This document shows positions 1-7,450 of a DNA stretch of 34,061 bases, piece after piece (within the stretch, counting starts at the first letter, position 1; each line of letters opens with the position of its first letter). The translations under genes were made by a program, and so were the position numbers. The stretch covers positions 1 to 34,061 of the forward strand of contig JAGVLX010000059.1 in NCBI GenBank assembly GCA_020054065.1, written 5' to 3'. This DNA is from Parachlamydiales bacterium (GTDB lineage Bacteria; Chlamydiota; Chlamydiia; Chlamydiales; JAEYWL01). The notes under the pieces were generated by a model. That model saw only the letters and a list, made by a program, of their open reading frames with translations, searched no databases and was not told the DNA's origin.

Positions 1-64
1 CTAAGAGTTTATTGACATGCGAACCGATATAGCCGGCTCCGCCCACGACGAGTATTTTTTTCAT
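1..64 (-). CDS. NAD-dependent sugar epimerase, N-terminus only (GalE-like)
   Basis: Only the first 21 codons are inside the window; the gene runs off the left edge. Reading down from the ATG at 64-62, the peptide begins MKKILVVGGAGYIGSHV. This is the nucleotide-binding start of extended short-chain dehydrogenases, with GGAGYIG fitting the GxxGxxG Rossmann motif and GYIGSH being typical of UDP-glucose 4-epimerase. It is divergent from the gene at 172, with about 107 bases between them. The epimerase reading comes from these few residues; another nucleotide-sugar epimerase or dehydratase is possible. Confidence 0.7.
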   Translation of the reverse strand, partial: MKKILVVGGAGYIGSHVNKLL

Positions 65-171
65 TCTAAGCCTAATAATAGATGGTTAATGGTCATAAAG
101 ATATATAAAATCTCAAATTTAAATCCAATTTAGATTATGCTGAGGAATAAGATCTTAAATAATTATATATT

Positions 172-2346
172 ATGACTGAAGATTCCTACGAACCAGTCTT
201 GCCCACCTATAGCGACAACGAGTTACGGTTTCCGCGCGAGCAAGGCTTTTTTGATCGAAGCTTAAGTATCAGGGTTTTGATCGGCTTTGTCTTTGCGTTG
301 TCGCTGTTTATTTTCCTGCATTTTAGGGAAGTCGGGGTTGAGGTGCTTGACCTCAATGCTTTAGCTCCCCGCTATGTTGTCGCCCAGGTTGACTTTGAGT
401 TCGTCGATGAAGAAGCGACGAGCATCATGCGCCAGGATGCGATCCGCGAGATTGGTAAGATATTCAAGTTCATCGAAAAAGAGGTGAGTCAAGCCCGCAG
501 CGATATCGAAGCGGATTGGCTCCATAACGACGACTCGCGCCGCATCGCGGGGAACGGGACCTTAGAACAGCTCTATAAAGAGCTGGACGTCGTGCAAAAA
601 GCGCTGATTAACATTCGGTTTACCGATCCGCGCACGCTGCAGAAGATCCGGGAGGCGAATCTCCCGGTGACTGATTATGAAATTTATACTCCGGCGGATA
701 TTTCTCAGCCGGTCAGCATCCCCAAACACGTTTGGTTAAACTTTCAGAAACGGTATCTTAGCGATCCCACCTATTCAAGCCAGCTCACCTCATATATCGT
801 TAATTTTCTTAAGAACCGCAACTGGCGGTTGGATGAAGATACGTCCAGTGAACGGATCGTACGCAAGCAGGTGCAGGAGTTAGTCAAGGACCGTCTGACG
901 CGGGTCAACGCGGGCAGCCGCATTATCGACCAAGGGGAGCGTGTCACCGCCCGCCATATTGCGATGTTGCAGGCGATGAAGAAAGCGCTCGGGGAGATGC
1001 GCAATTTATGGTTCCCCACGACACTGGCAGGCAGTTTGTTGCTGACGCTAGTGCTGACGGGAATCTGTGCCGGTTATCTGCAGCACAACTACCCTTCCAT
1101 CTTAGCTTCCAACCGAAAATTGTTTTTGTTAGTCACGATTGTCGTGATCACCATGTTTATTTCCAAGCTGGTGGAGTATTTCCTTTTAAATGCCAAAAGC
1201 GATTGGTATGACCTTGTGCGTTATCCGCTATTCATTCCATTTGCTGGAATTTTGATTTGTAACTTATTGAATGCTGGTGTTGCAACATTTGCTTGTGCCT
1301 TTCTGACTGTTGTGTGCGCGATTGCCCTGGCTTTTGATTACAGCGGGTTTATGATTCTGAACTTGGTGGCTTCGATCATTGCGATCATTAGTACCCACTC
1401 GCTTAGCCGCCGTAAAGAGATCTTTATTGTCTGCGGCAAAGCGTGGCTTGCCTGCGTATTAGTGATTTTTGGAATTCATTTTTATGAAAATACACTATGG
1501 AGCTTCGCCATCTTTGCGGATCTCCTGAGTACATTCATCTTTATGGCGATTACCGCCGTGCTTGTGTTGGGATCCCTGCCTTTGCTGGAATCTTCCTTCC
1601 ATATCATGAGCGATGTCACCATCATGGAATACATGGATCCGAACCATGAATTGCTCCGCCGCCTCTCCTTCGAATCACCGGGAACATATCAACACACAAT
1701 GGTCGTGTGTAATATTGCCGAAGCCGCAGCGGTGGCGATTGGTGCCAATGGCTTGTTTGCTCGTGCTGCCTGCTTGTACCACGATATTGGGAAGATGTCG
1801 ACGCCGCACTATTTTACCGAAAACTCGCAAGGCGGAGTCGATGTGCATCAGCTATTGACGCCGCAGGAATCAGCACAAGTGATCATGGCGCACGTCAGCG
1901 AGGGGGTCGCCTTAGCGCGCAAAGCAGGGCTGCCGGAACAGTTTATCGATATCATCAAAGAACACCATGGGACAACGCTCGTCTATTACTTTTACCGCAA
2001 GCAATTAGACTTAATGGGGGGCGATCCATCGAAAGTCAATGAATTCGAATTCCGTTATGCCGGACCCAAGCCGCATAGTAAGGAATCAGCACTCATTATG
2101 ATTGCGGACTCTTTTGAAGCCGCGTCGCGCTCTCTAGATAAAATTGACGAGAACGCTTTGCTTGAATTGATTGACCGGCTTATTCGTGAGAAGGCGGAAG
2201 ATGGACAGTTTGACGAATGTCCGCTCACGTTTGAAGAGTTGAATATCGCCAAACGGACAATGGTCAAAGCGTTATTTGCTGCGATGCATTCACGTGTTAA
2301 GTATCCAACCCGTCCTGAGAAGAGCCCGTATGAATACAGCACCTAG
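172..2346 (+). CDS. pgpH: PgpH-type 7TM-HD phosphodiesterase (cyclic-di-AMP hydrolase family)
   Basis: A 724-residue membrane protein with the layout of the 7TMR-HD family. One transmembrane helix lies at about residues 33-51. A long extracytoplasmic region (about 52-280) resembles the 7TMR-HDED domain. A bundle of hydrophobic helices follows (about 280-475), then a cytoplasmic HD domain (about 500-690). Metal-ligand motifs are visible: TYQHTM (H508), LYHDIGK (H537-D538), MAHVSEG and KEHHGT. In Listeria and Bacillus, PgpH hydrolyses cyclic-di-AMP to pApA; that function here is inferred from family membership. No good ribosome site precedes the ATG, but the N-terminus fits the family. The 3' end overlaps the next gene by 17 bases, so the two are probably co-transcribed. 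The nucleotide substrate is not proven by sequence. Confidence 0.88.
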   Translation: MTEDSYEPVLPTYSDNELRFPREQGFFDRSLSIRVLIGFVFALSLFIFLHFREVGVEVLDLNALAPRYVVAQVDFEFVDEEATSIMRQDAIREIGKIFKFIEKEVSQARSDIEADWLHNDDSRRIAGNGTLEQLYKELDVVQKALINIRFTDPRTLQKIREANLPVTDYEIYTPADISQPVSIPKHVWLNFQKRYLSDPTYSSQLTSYIVNFLKNRNWRLDEDTSSERIVRKQVQELVKDRLTRVNAGSRIIDQGERVTARHIAMLQAMKKALGEMRNLWFPTTLAGSLLLTLVLTGICAGYLQHNYPSILASNRKLFLLVTIVVITMFISKLVEYFLLNAKSDWYDLVRYPLFIPFAGILICNLLNAGVATFACAFLTVVCAIALAFDYSGFMILNLVASIIAIISTHSLSRRKEIFIVCGKAWLACVLVIFGIHFYENTLWSFAIFADLLSTFIFMAITAVLVLGSLPLLESSFHIMSDVTIMEYMDPNHELLRRLSFESPGTYQHTMVVCNIAEAAAVAIGANGLFARAACLYHDIGKMSTPHYFTENSQGGVDVHQLLTPQESAQVIMAHVSEGVALARKAGLPEQFIDIIKEHHGTTLVYYFYRKQLDLMGGDPSKVNEFEFRYAGPKPHSKESALIMIADSFEAASRSLDKIDENALLELIDRLIREKAEDGQFDECPLTFEELNIAKRTMVKALFAAMHSRVKYPTRPEKSPYEYST

Positions 2347-3148
2347 ATTCCGGCTTGCTCTGGTTACTGGCGCCACTTCAGGAATTGGCGAGGAGACAGC
2401 CAAATTTTTAGCCGAAAAAAACATTGCTCTATTGTTAACCGGACGCAATCAAGCCAAGTTAGATGAATTAAAGCAGGAATTATCCAAGCAAGTTTCCGTG
2501 CAAACGGTCGCTGCCGATATTGCGAAAAGAGAGGAACGGCAGAAGTTGATTGAGAAAATCCATCAAGAAGCGCCGGATCTCATTATCAACAACGCCGGCA
2601 TTGGTTTTTATGGAGAGTGTTTGACACACGAAACGGAGGAACAGCTGACCATCATTGATACCAATATCAGTGCGTTGGTGGAGATTGCCCTGGAAGCTGC
2701 GCGGACATTGATTACTAAGCAGCAGAAGGGGGTAATTATGAATATTTCGTCTGCTGGTGCGTTTCAAGCGATGCCTTATTTTACCACCTATGCGGCATCG
2801 AAAGCGTTTGTTAATTCATTTTCGGAAGCGTTTGATACGGAGGTTGCTGAACATGGTATTCGCGTGTTGGCGCTTTGCCCGGGTGTGGTCACCACGCAGT
2901 TCCGCGAACGGGCGTCTAAGGGGATCTTGACGCGCCATCAGCAGCCGGTGAAAAATATGACTCCTCGTTATGTTGCTGAAGAGATGTGGAAACAAATCGA
3001 AGATAAACAACCCATCAAGATCATCGACTGGCACTATCGGTTGATGACCTTTCTAATAAAATATATCTTGCCTAAGAGAGTCGTTGAAAGGTTTATCCGC
3101 AAGCAAATGAAGGCGCGCTTCAAACCACGCCCCATCATCAAGATTTAA
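2330..3148 (+). CDS. Classical short-chain dehydrogenase/reductase (SDR)
   Basis: A 272-residue NAD(P)-dependent oxidoreductase; the substrate is unknown. The cofactor motif TGATSGIG is at residues 13-20, NNAGIG follows, and the catalytic set is visible as Ser in NISSAG and Tyr/Lys in TYAASK. PGVV.T after beta-6 is also typical. The basic C-terminal tail (KQMKARFKPRP) and a hydrophobic stretch (MTFLIKYILP) suggest membrane association, as in the DltE/YqjQ-like SDR group. The open frame extends upstream to 2276, but that part overlaps pgpH. The ATG at 2330 gives the normal SDR start just before the Rossmann fold and has GAGAAGAG upstream. It ends right at a long inverted repeat (3152-3231). 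Confidence 0.88.
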   Translation: MNTAPRFRLALVTGATSGIGEETAKFLAEKNIALLLTGRNQAKLDELKQELSKQVSVQTVAADIAKREERQKLIEKIHQEAPDLIINNAGIGFYGECLTHETEEQLTIIDTNISALVEIALEAARTLITKQQKGVIMNISSAGAFQAMPYFTTYAASKAFVNSFSEAFDTEVAEHGIRVLALCPGVVTTQFRERASKGILTRHQQPVKNMTPRYVAEEMWKQIEDKQPIKIIDWHYRLMTFLIKYILPKRVVERFIRKQMKARFKPRPIIKI

Positions 3149-3151
3149 CAC

Positions 3152-3231
3152 ACAAACAGGACATCCAAGACACACACGACATACAGGACAGTTGTTATGT
3201 TTGTCGTGTGTGTCTTGGATGTCCTGTTTGT
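3152..3231. repeat. Perfect 30-bp inverted repeat with 9-bp periodic arms
   Basis: Positions 3152-3181 and 3202-3231 are exact reverse complements over 30 bp, separated by a 20-base loop. Each arm is made of 9-base units ending in GAC (for example AAACAGGAC, ACACACGAC), and the loop continues the pattern (ATACAGGAC). It lies in the 96 bases between two convergent genes, so it could stop transcription from both sides. Terminators do not need periodic arms, and there is no clear T-run. It belongs with the similar hairpins at 13136, 23892 and 27558. Confidence 0.9.
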
Positions 3232-3244
3232 CCTGGTCCTGTTA

Positions 3245-3766
3245 TTAGACGCCGCCGCAGCATTTCGGTTTTGCCGGTTGATCGGGTGCAGGCGGAGGAT
3301 TCCCATGCCGTTTTTCCACTTGAGCGACTGAGATCAAGATCACATATCCCACATAGCCCAAAAGCGGCACGCAGCTTGCCGCTGCTAGGGCGTAATTTTT
3401 GAGCGAGTTAAGCGCGATCTGTTTAATCGTTTCATAAGCGAGCACCACCGTCATCGAGCCGACCGCAGAGGGCAGTGAAAAAGTGAAGATGCAATTCCCT
3501 TCAATAGCCAAACTGTAAAACGCGGAACCAGCGACACAGATAACCGTATTGGCCACGGCTCCGTACGGCAAAGCCACCATTAATCCCACCATCGGGGCCA
3601 TGCGTACAAAGTGGGCAAACACCATCGCCACCTTATGGGTATTAGGGTGCTTATGCAACCACGCATTAACCTCCTTACGGCTTGTATCGAAAATTTTTCC
3701 GTATTTGTCCGTAAATTGCCCAAAACTCACAGCGAAATCGGTAAAATGCGCCGCCCAGCCAGCCAT
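3245..3766 (-). CDS. Unrecognised membrane protein with 3-4 hydrophobic segments
   Basis: A 173-residue protein that I do not recognise. It has a soluble N-terminus of about 45 residues with charged helices. Hydrophobic stretches follow at about 48-70, 72-95 and 99-115, and again around 125-147. A short Pro-rich tail ends in CCGGV. The paired hydrophobic segments with soluble ends recall chlamydial inclusion-membrane (Inc) or related bilobed proteins, but no sequence motif proves this. The ATG at 3766 has AGGGG about 7 bases upstream. It lies 82 bases downstream of the phosphohexomutase on the same strand and may be the last gene of that unit. Confidence 0.65.
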   Translation of the reverse strand: MAGWAAHFTDFAVSFGQFTDKYGKIFDTSRKEVNAWLHKHPNTHKVAMVFAHFVRMAPMVGLMVALPYGAVANTVICVAGSAFYSLAIEGNCIFTFSLPSAVGSMTVVLAYETIKQIALNSLKNYALAAASCVPLLGYVGYVILISVAQVEKRHGNPPPAPDQPAKPKCCGGV

Positions 3767-3848
3767 AACTAACCCCTATTTAAATTTTTTGAACGATTGG
3801 AATCGACAGAATAATAATCCTTTGAAAATCAAGCAAGTGAGAAAAATA

Positions 3849-5624
3849 CTACGCTCCTAGGAGGTTGTTTTTCATCGTTTTGAGGTATTCGTCCGATAAA
3901 ACCTGGCAATGTTCAAGATTTTCACTTAGATCGGTTACCTTTTGAACGGTAACCCCATCATAAAGCTTGATCTTTGGTTCCGTGCCGGATGGCCGTACGA
4001 CAATCTTCGTGTTGTCTTTCAGGTGATAGCGCAATACATTTGACTTAGGTAGCGACAGCTTTTCGGTTTTACCGGTCGCGAGGTCGGTCTTGACACCGGA
4101 TTGGTAATCTTCGACGCTTTCAATCGGAGTCCCCAAAATTTGACGCGGTGCTTCGTTGCGCAAATTCACCATCGCCTTTTTCATTTTTCCACGCCCTTCT
4201 TTACTTTCTTCAAAATCGACCGACACGAGTTTTTCGATATAGACCCCATACTTTTTATAGATCTCTTGCAATCTATCGTAGAGGGTTTTTCCTTCTTTTT
4301 TCGCCTGCAAGGCAGCCTCGGCAATGAGGCAGCACGAGATCACGGCATCTTTATCGCGCGAATGGGTGCCTAATAGATAACCGTAGGACTCTTCTCCGCC
4401 AAAAATAAACGTATACCCATTAGGGTCTTCTTCCCACTGCCTGATTTTTTCAGCGATGTATTTAAAGCCGGTCAACACATCAAAGCAAGCCACTTGATAC
4501 GCTTCGGCGATCACTTTAAACAGCTCAGTTGTGACGATGGTTTTGACAACAGCTGGTTTTTTAGGCATCCGATTTTGATCTACCAGCGCTTTGCATAAGT
4601 GATCGAGCAGAATGCAAGCGATTTGGTTACCCGTGAGGAAAACAATCCCCCCTTTGTGGCTGACAACAACCCCAACACGGTCGCAATCTGGGTCGGTTGC
4701 CATTAAAATATCGCCATTTGTTTCAATGAGTGTGTCGATTCCTAATTTTAAAGCTGAATGTTCTTCAGGATTGGGGTATTTGACTGTGGGGAAATGTCCA
4801 TCCAAGACTTTCTGCTTATCTACAAAACGCACATTGGTAAAACCCCACTCCGCCAACGCTTCTGGGACCATTGTGATTCCTGTTCCATGCAGATTTGAAT
4901 AGACGATGGCAAGCTGCTTGCCTTCGTTCGCATTCACTTGCGGATAGTTTTCCAGTTTTTTGATGGTTTCCAGATAAGCGCGATCCACTTCGTCATCGAT
5001 CAGAACGATCAGCGGATCGTTAAGCGGACTGGTTTTGACTTGATAGAGCGCTGTAATCTTATTAACTTCATCGATGATCCCTTGATCGTGCGGAGGCAGG
5101 ATTTGGGCGCCGTCGCTCCAATAAACTTTATAGCCATTATATTCCGGTGGATTATGCGAAGCTGTGATCATCACGGCCGCAGAGCATTTTTTGTAGCGGC
5201 AGCCAAACGATACAAGGGGTACGGGACGCAGTTCTTTGAATAAGTAAACCTTGATGTGATTGCCGGCAAATGTTTTGGCGGCTTCTTCAGCAAAGTAGCG
5301 CGAATGCTGGCGGGAATCGTAGCCGATCAAGATTGAGGGTTGTTCGCCCGGCTTGGTTTGGTTATTGATGTAGTTGGCAAGCCCTTGCGAGGCGGCCCGG
5401 ACGGTATAGGCATTCATCCGGTTGGTGCCTACGCCCATGACGCCGCGAAGGCCTCCGGTGCCGAACGATAAGTTAGTATAGAATGCATCAGCAGCTTCCT
5501 GAGGGTTGCTATCCAGGAGCTCTTTCACTTTCCGTTTGGTATCACTGTCGAAGTTGCCGGTCAGCCAGAGATCGATATTGCGTTTGGTGGCACTGTCAAA
5601 GAGATTATTTTCTGTGAGCGTCAT
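3849..5624 (-). CDS. Phosphoglucomutase/phosphomannomutase (alpha-D-phosphohexomutase)
   Basis: A 591-residue phosphohexomutase of the long PGM2/PgcA type, interconverting hexose 1- and 6-phosphates in the cytoplasm. All family landmarks are present: FGTGGLRG near residue 54; the phospho-serine loop TASHNPPEYNG (Ser156); the Mg-binding DPDCDR (Asp311, 313, 315); the sugar-binding GGEESYG (409-415); and the phosphate-binding RPSGTEPK near the C-terminus. The ATG at 5624 has a strong ribosome site (AAGGAGGTG). The start overlaps the mrp 3' end by 20 bases, so translation may be coupled. With the GalE-like gene at the left edge it would supply sugar phosphates for glycogen or surface sugars. The exact hexose preference cannot be read from the sequence. 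Confidence 0.92.
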   Translation of the reverse strand: MTLTENNLFDSATKRNIDLWLTGNFDSDTKRKVKELLDSNPQEAADAFYTNLSFGTGGLRGVMGVGTNRMNAYTVRAASQGLANYINNQTKPGEQPSILIGYDSRQHSRYFAEEAAKTFAGNHIKVYLFKELRPVPLVSFGCRYKKCSAAVMITASHNPPEYNGYKVYWSDGAQILPPHDQGIIDEVNKITALYQVKTSPLNDPLIVLIDDEVDRAYLETIKKLENYPQVNANEGKQLAIVYSNLHGTGITMVPEALAEWGFTNVRFVDKQKVLDGHFPTVKYPNPEEHSALKLGIDTLIETNGDILMATDPDCDRVGVVVSHKGGIVFLTGNQIACILLDHLCKALVDQNRMPKKPAVVKTIVTTELFKVIAEAYQVACFDVLTGFKYIAEKIRQWEEDPNGYTFIFGGEESYGYLLGTHSRDKDAVISCCLIAEAALQAKKEGKTLYDRLQEIYKKYGVYIEKLVSVDFEESKEGRGKMKKAMVNLRNEAPRQILGTPIESVEDYQSGVKTDLATGKTEKLSLPKSNVLRYHLKDNTKIVVRPSGTEPKIKLYDGVTVQKVTDLSENLEHCQVLSDEYLKTMKNNLLGA

Positions 5625-6417
5625 AGGACACCTCCTTATTCTGCATCTGCTGAGTTACGTTGGCGGCGATCGCTTCGAAGTAGCGGCCGCATTCATTATC
5701 TCCTTTGTGGAAGGCGGATGGCACTCCTTCATCTCCGCCGCGGCGGATATCCGGGATGAGCGGGATGGATCCTAGTAAAGGAACGCTAAACCGGTGAGCC
5801 AGTTCAAGCGCTTTTCCCTGTCCAAAAATGTGGTAAGTTTTTCCCGTTTCGGGGATGGTAAAACCGGCCATGTTTTCGATCACGCCCAACAAGGGGATGT
5901 TGAGCAGGCTGAAGGTATTGATGGCCTTGATCGCATCCAGCATGGCGACTTCTTGAGGAGTTGTGACGACGATGGCGGCATGGATTTTTAACAATTGGGA
6001 AAGGGTGATGGGGACATCGCCGGTGCCAGGGGGAAGATCGATTAAAAGGATATCCAGTTCGCCCCATTCCACGTCGGTGACGAGCTTGTTCAAACTGCCA
6101 TGGAGCATGGGCCCGCGCCAGGTGACGGAGCGTGCTTCTTCGATGAAGAAACCCAAAGAGAGGATCGAGATGCCGAATTTGGTGAAAGGTAGAACATGTT
6201 CCCGTCCGGAAGCATCGGTGCGGATGGGAGGCTCCAGACGGCGCAATCCGGTCATGATCGGAACCGATGGGCCATAGATATCCGCGTCAAATAAGCCAAC
6301 GCGCAATCCTTGCCGCGATAAGGCGACAGCGAGGTTTAAGGCGACCGTCGATTTTCCAACACCCCCTTTTCCGGATCCTACAGCGAAGGTAAATGGGGCC
6401 AGCTGAGTCAATTTCAT
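5605..6417 (-). CDS. mrp: Mrp/ApbC family P-loop ATPase (iron-sulfur carrier-like)
   Basis: A 270-residue MinD/ParA-related ATPase. The deviant Walker A GSGKGGVGKST is at residues 14-24. DADIYGPS, the Walker B-like region LLIDLPPGTGD and the family IENM motif follow. Mrp/ApbC/Nbp35 proteins bind and deliver Fe-S clusters. In typical Mrp the IENM motif is followed by a CPxC pair that coordinates the cluster across a dimer. Here the matching stretch reads GFTIPETGKTYHIFG, with no cysteine, so cluster carriage by the usual route is doubtful. No N-terminal DUF59 domain is present. The gene starts inside an ATGA overlap with a small membrane ORF and overlaps the mutase downstream. Confidence 0.88.
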   Translation of the reverse strand: MKLTQLAPFTFAVGSGKGGVGKSTVALNLAVALSRQGLRVGLFDADIYGPSVPIMTGLRRLEPPIRTDASGREHVLPFTKFGISILSLGFFIEEARSVTWRGPMLHGSLNKLVTDVEWGELDILLIDLPPGTGDVPITLSQLLKIHAAIVVTTPQEVAMLDAIKAINTFSLLNIPLLGVIENMAGFTIPETGKTYHIFGQGKALELAHRFSVPLLGSIPLIPDIRRGGDEGVPSAFHKGDNECGRYFEAIAANVTQQMQNKEVSYDAHRK

Positions 6418-6551
6418 CCGTTATCTTCCTCTTGATTTTGATAAATTTGGCGGATTCCGGCGACGACAAACAAAATCAGAAAAATGATGCAAACAATCCC
6501 GACGACGGTCGTTTCCATCCATAGGCTGCCTAGGTGGAGTGAGTTGATCAT
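6414..6551 (-). CDS. Small single-span membrane peptide coupled to mrp (45 aa)
   Basis: A short frame of 45 residues beginning MINSLHLGSLWMETT. It has one hydrophobic segment, VVGIVCIIFLILFVVAGI (about residues 16-33), and a short polar end rich in Gln/Glu/Asn. It starts at the ATG at 6551 with AAAGG about 6 bases upstream. It ends in TGA overlapping the mrp ATG (ATGA), the usual sign of coupled translation. I know no family for it. The hydrophobic pattern, the ribosome site and the exact overlap make chance unlikely, though its size leaves room for doubt. The 181 bases upstream (6552-6732) separate it from a divergent small gene and hold no other gene that I can see. Confidence 0.6.
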   Translation of the reverse strand: MINSLHLGSLWMETTVVGIVCIIFLILFVVAGIRQIYQNQEEDNG

Positions 6552-6732
6552 AAAAACCTTTGGTTTTCTTAAGCGTACTAAAACCTACTTTCTTTATAAA
6601 GATCAGATTATAAAGATTTAGGGTATTAGGCGATAAAGATGCATAAATATGTGTGTTGGAGTAAAATAGAGTTGAGGGAGGAGCCCTTAGTCCTTTCTCA
6701 TCTCGTGTCATTTATTCATTTGAGAGGTTTTT

Positions 6733-6894
6733 ATGAAAGATCCTGGACATCATATGCGTCATATTCAAAAAAAAGTCATGCGTACCCAGAAGAAAGATAT
6801 GACTATGTCAGATGGGATGCGTGATTCAAAAATGAATAAAATGGATACACATCAACACACGTCGGTGGCGCTAAAACGCAAACTGATGATGTGA
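6733..6894 (+). CDS. Small Met/His/Lys-rich protein (53 aa), function unknown
   Basis: The frame begins MKDPGHHMRHIQKKVMRTQ and ends KRKLMM. It has 10 Met, 9 Lys, 4 Arg, 5 His and 5 Asp in 53 residues, no Cys and no hydrophobic segment, so it is a small basic soluble protein. The start ATG at 6733 has GAGAGG five bases upstream. The stop is followed 6 bases later by a strong intrinsic terminator, so the unit looks like a complete single-gene transcript. Met and His together can bind copper or other soft metals, and a basic peptide can bind nucleic acid; neither is shown here. I know no homologue. Confidence 0.6.
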   Translation: MKDPGHHMRHIQKKVMRTQKKDMTMSDGMRDSKMNKMDTHQHTSVALKRKLMM

Positions 6895-6900
6895 TGAATG

Positions 6901-6929
6901 ACCGGGCGGCGTCAGCCGCCCGGTCTTTT
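6901..6929 (+). terminator. Rho-independent terminator after the Met-rich gene
   Basis: A perfect 10-bp GC-rich stem (ACCGGGCGGC with GCCGCCCGGT) closes on a GTCA tetraloop and is followed by CTTTT. It begins 7 bases after the TGA of the 53-codon gene. It is the clearest intrinsic terminator in the window. Confidence 0.9.
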
Positions 6930-6945
6930 CAATTCAAGAGACAGT

Positions 6946-6993
6946 TTAACAAGATAGGCAGGATCGCTTACCGCGATGTAGGATAAGCAGGAT
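6946..6993. repeat. Left terminal inverted repeat of the GxxExxY element
   Basis: The arm opens with TTAACAAGATAGGCAGGAT and continues in roughly 9-base steps (GTAGGATAA, GCAGGATAT), interrupted by a small internal hairpin ATCGC-ttacc-GCGAT. The stop codon and last ten or so codons of the GxxExxY frame lie in this arm and just inside it. It differs from its partner at only four positions. Confidence 0.85.
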
Positions 6994-7383
6994 ATTTAAA
7001 TTTTTCCACTTCTTTTACGTGAAGTTGCGGATAAAGGTTTGGGTGGACAACTCTTCTGTATTCCAGTTTTTTACAGCTAAAATTGATCAGTAATCCGACT
7101 GGAAGATTTGAAGCTTTAAGATAATTTATAAGTTGTGCTTGATGTTCAGATAACAAATTTCTGCAGCATTTTAATTCAACAATTACAGACTGCTCAACAA
7201 CTAGATCAGCATAATACAGGCCAACTTTTTTACCTTTATAAAAAACATCATATTGAGTTTCGATGGATAGAGAGAATTTTTATATACTGATTCCAAAAAT
7301 CCTGTTCCCAAGTCATTAATAATTTCGAAAGAACATTTTAAAATGCATGAAGTGATGTCGTAATGGTGGTTTTCGAAAATCAT
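6968..7383 (-). pseudogene. GxxExxY-family (PDDEXK_3-type) gene broken by an internal out-of-frame deletion
   Basis: The 5' part (7383 down to about 7270) encodes MIFENHHYDITS...NDLGTGFLESVYKNSL, with the signature G-FL-E-SV-Y. Frame then changes: the rest reads ETQYDVFYKGKKVGLYYADL, then VIVELKC, then LSEHQAQLINYLKAS and VGLLINF, ending KYPAYPTSR just before the stop at 6968-6970. The Asp of YYADL and the E-x-K of VELK match the nuclease-fold core. Compared with intact family members from memory, roughly ten residues between KNSL and ETQYD are missing, so the lesion is a small deletion that also shifts the frame (near 7262-7270). In the original frame translation stops at 7201. The role of the family is unknown. 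Confidence 0.85.
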
Positions 7384-7450
7384 TTCTTAACTCTTTTGTG
7401 ATATTTTAAAATTTGATTGTTGATTCTAAAGAATATTAGAAATAATTTCC

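Noticed and set aside
3208-3402. Plus-strand frame beginning in the 3152 repeat
   Set aside because: It is antisense to the end of the membrane-protein gene and starts inside the hairpin arm.
6421-6711. A 96-codon minus-strand frame upstream of mrp
   Set aside because: Low-quality composition with no motif; the 45-residue membrane frame in another register fits the ribosome site and the ATGA junction much better.
7201-7383. Treating the 60-codon frame as a complete small gene
   Set aside because: It is the front part of a GxxExxY gene; the remainder continues in another frame at once, so it is a broken gene rather than a short one.
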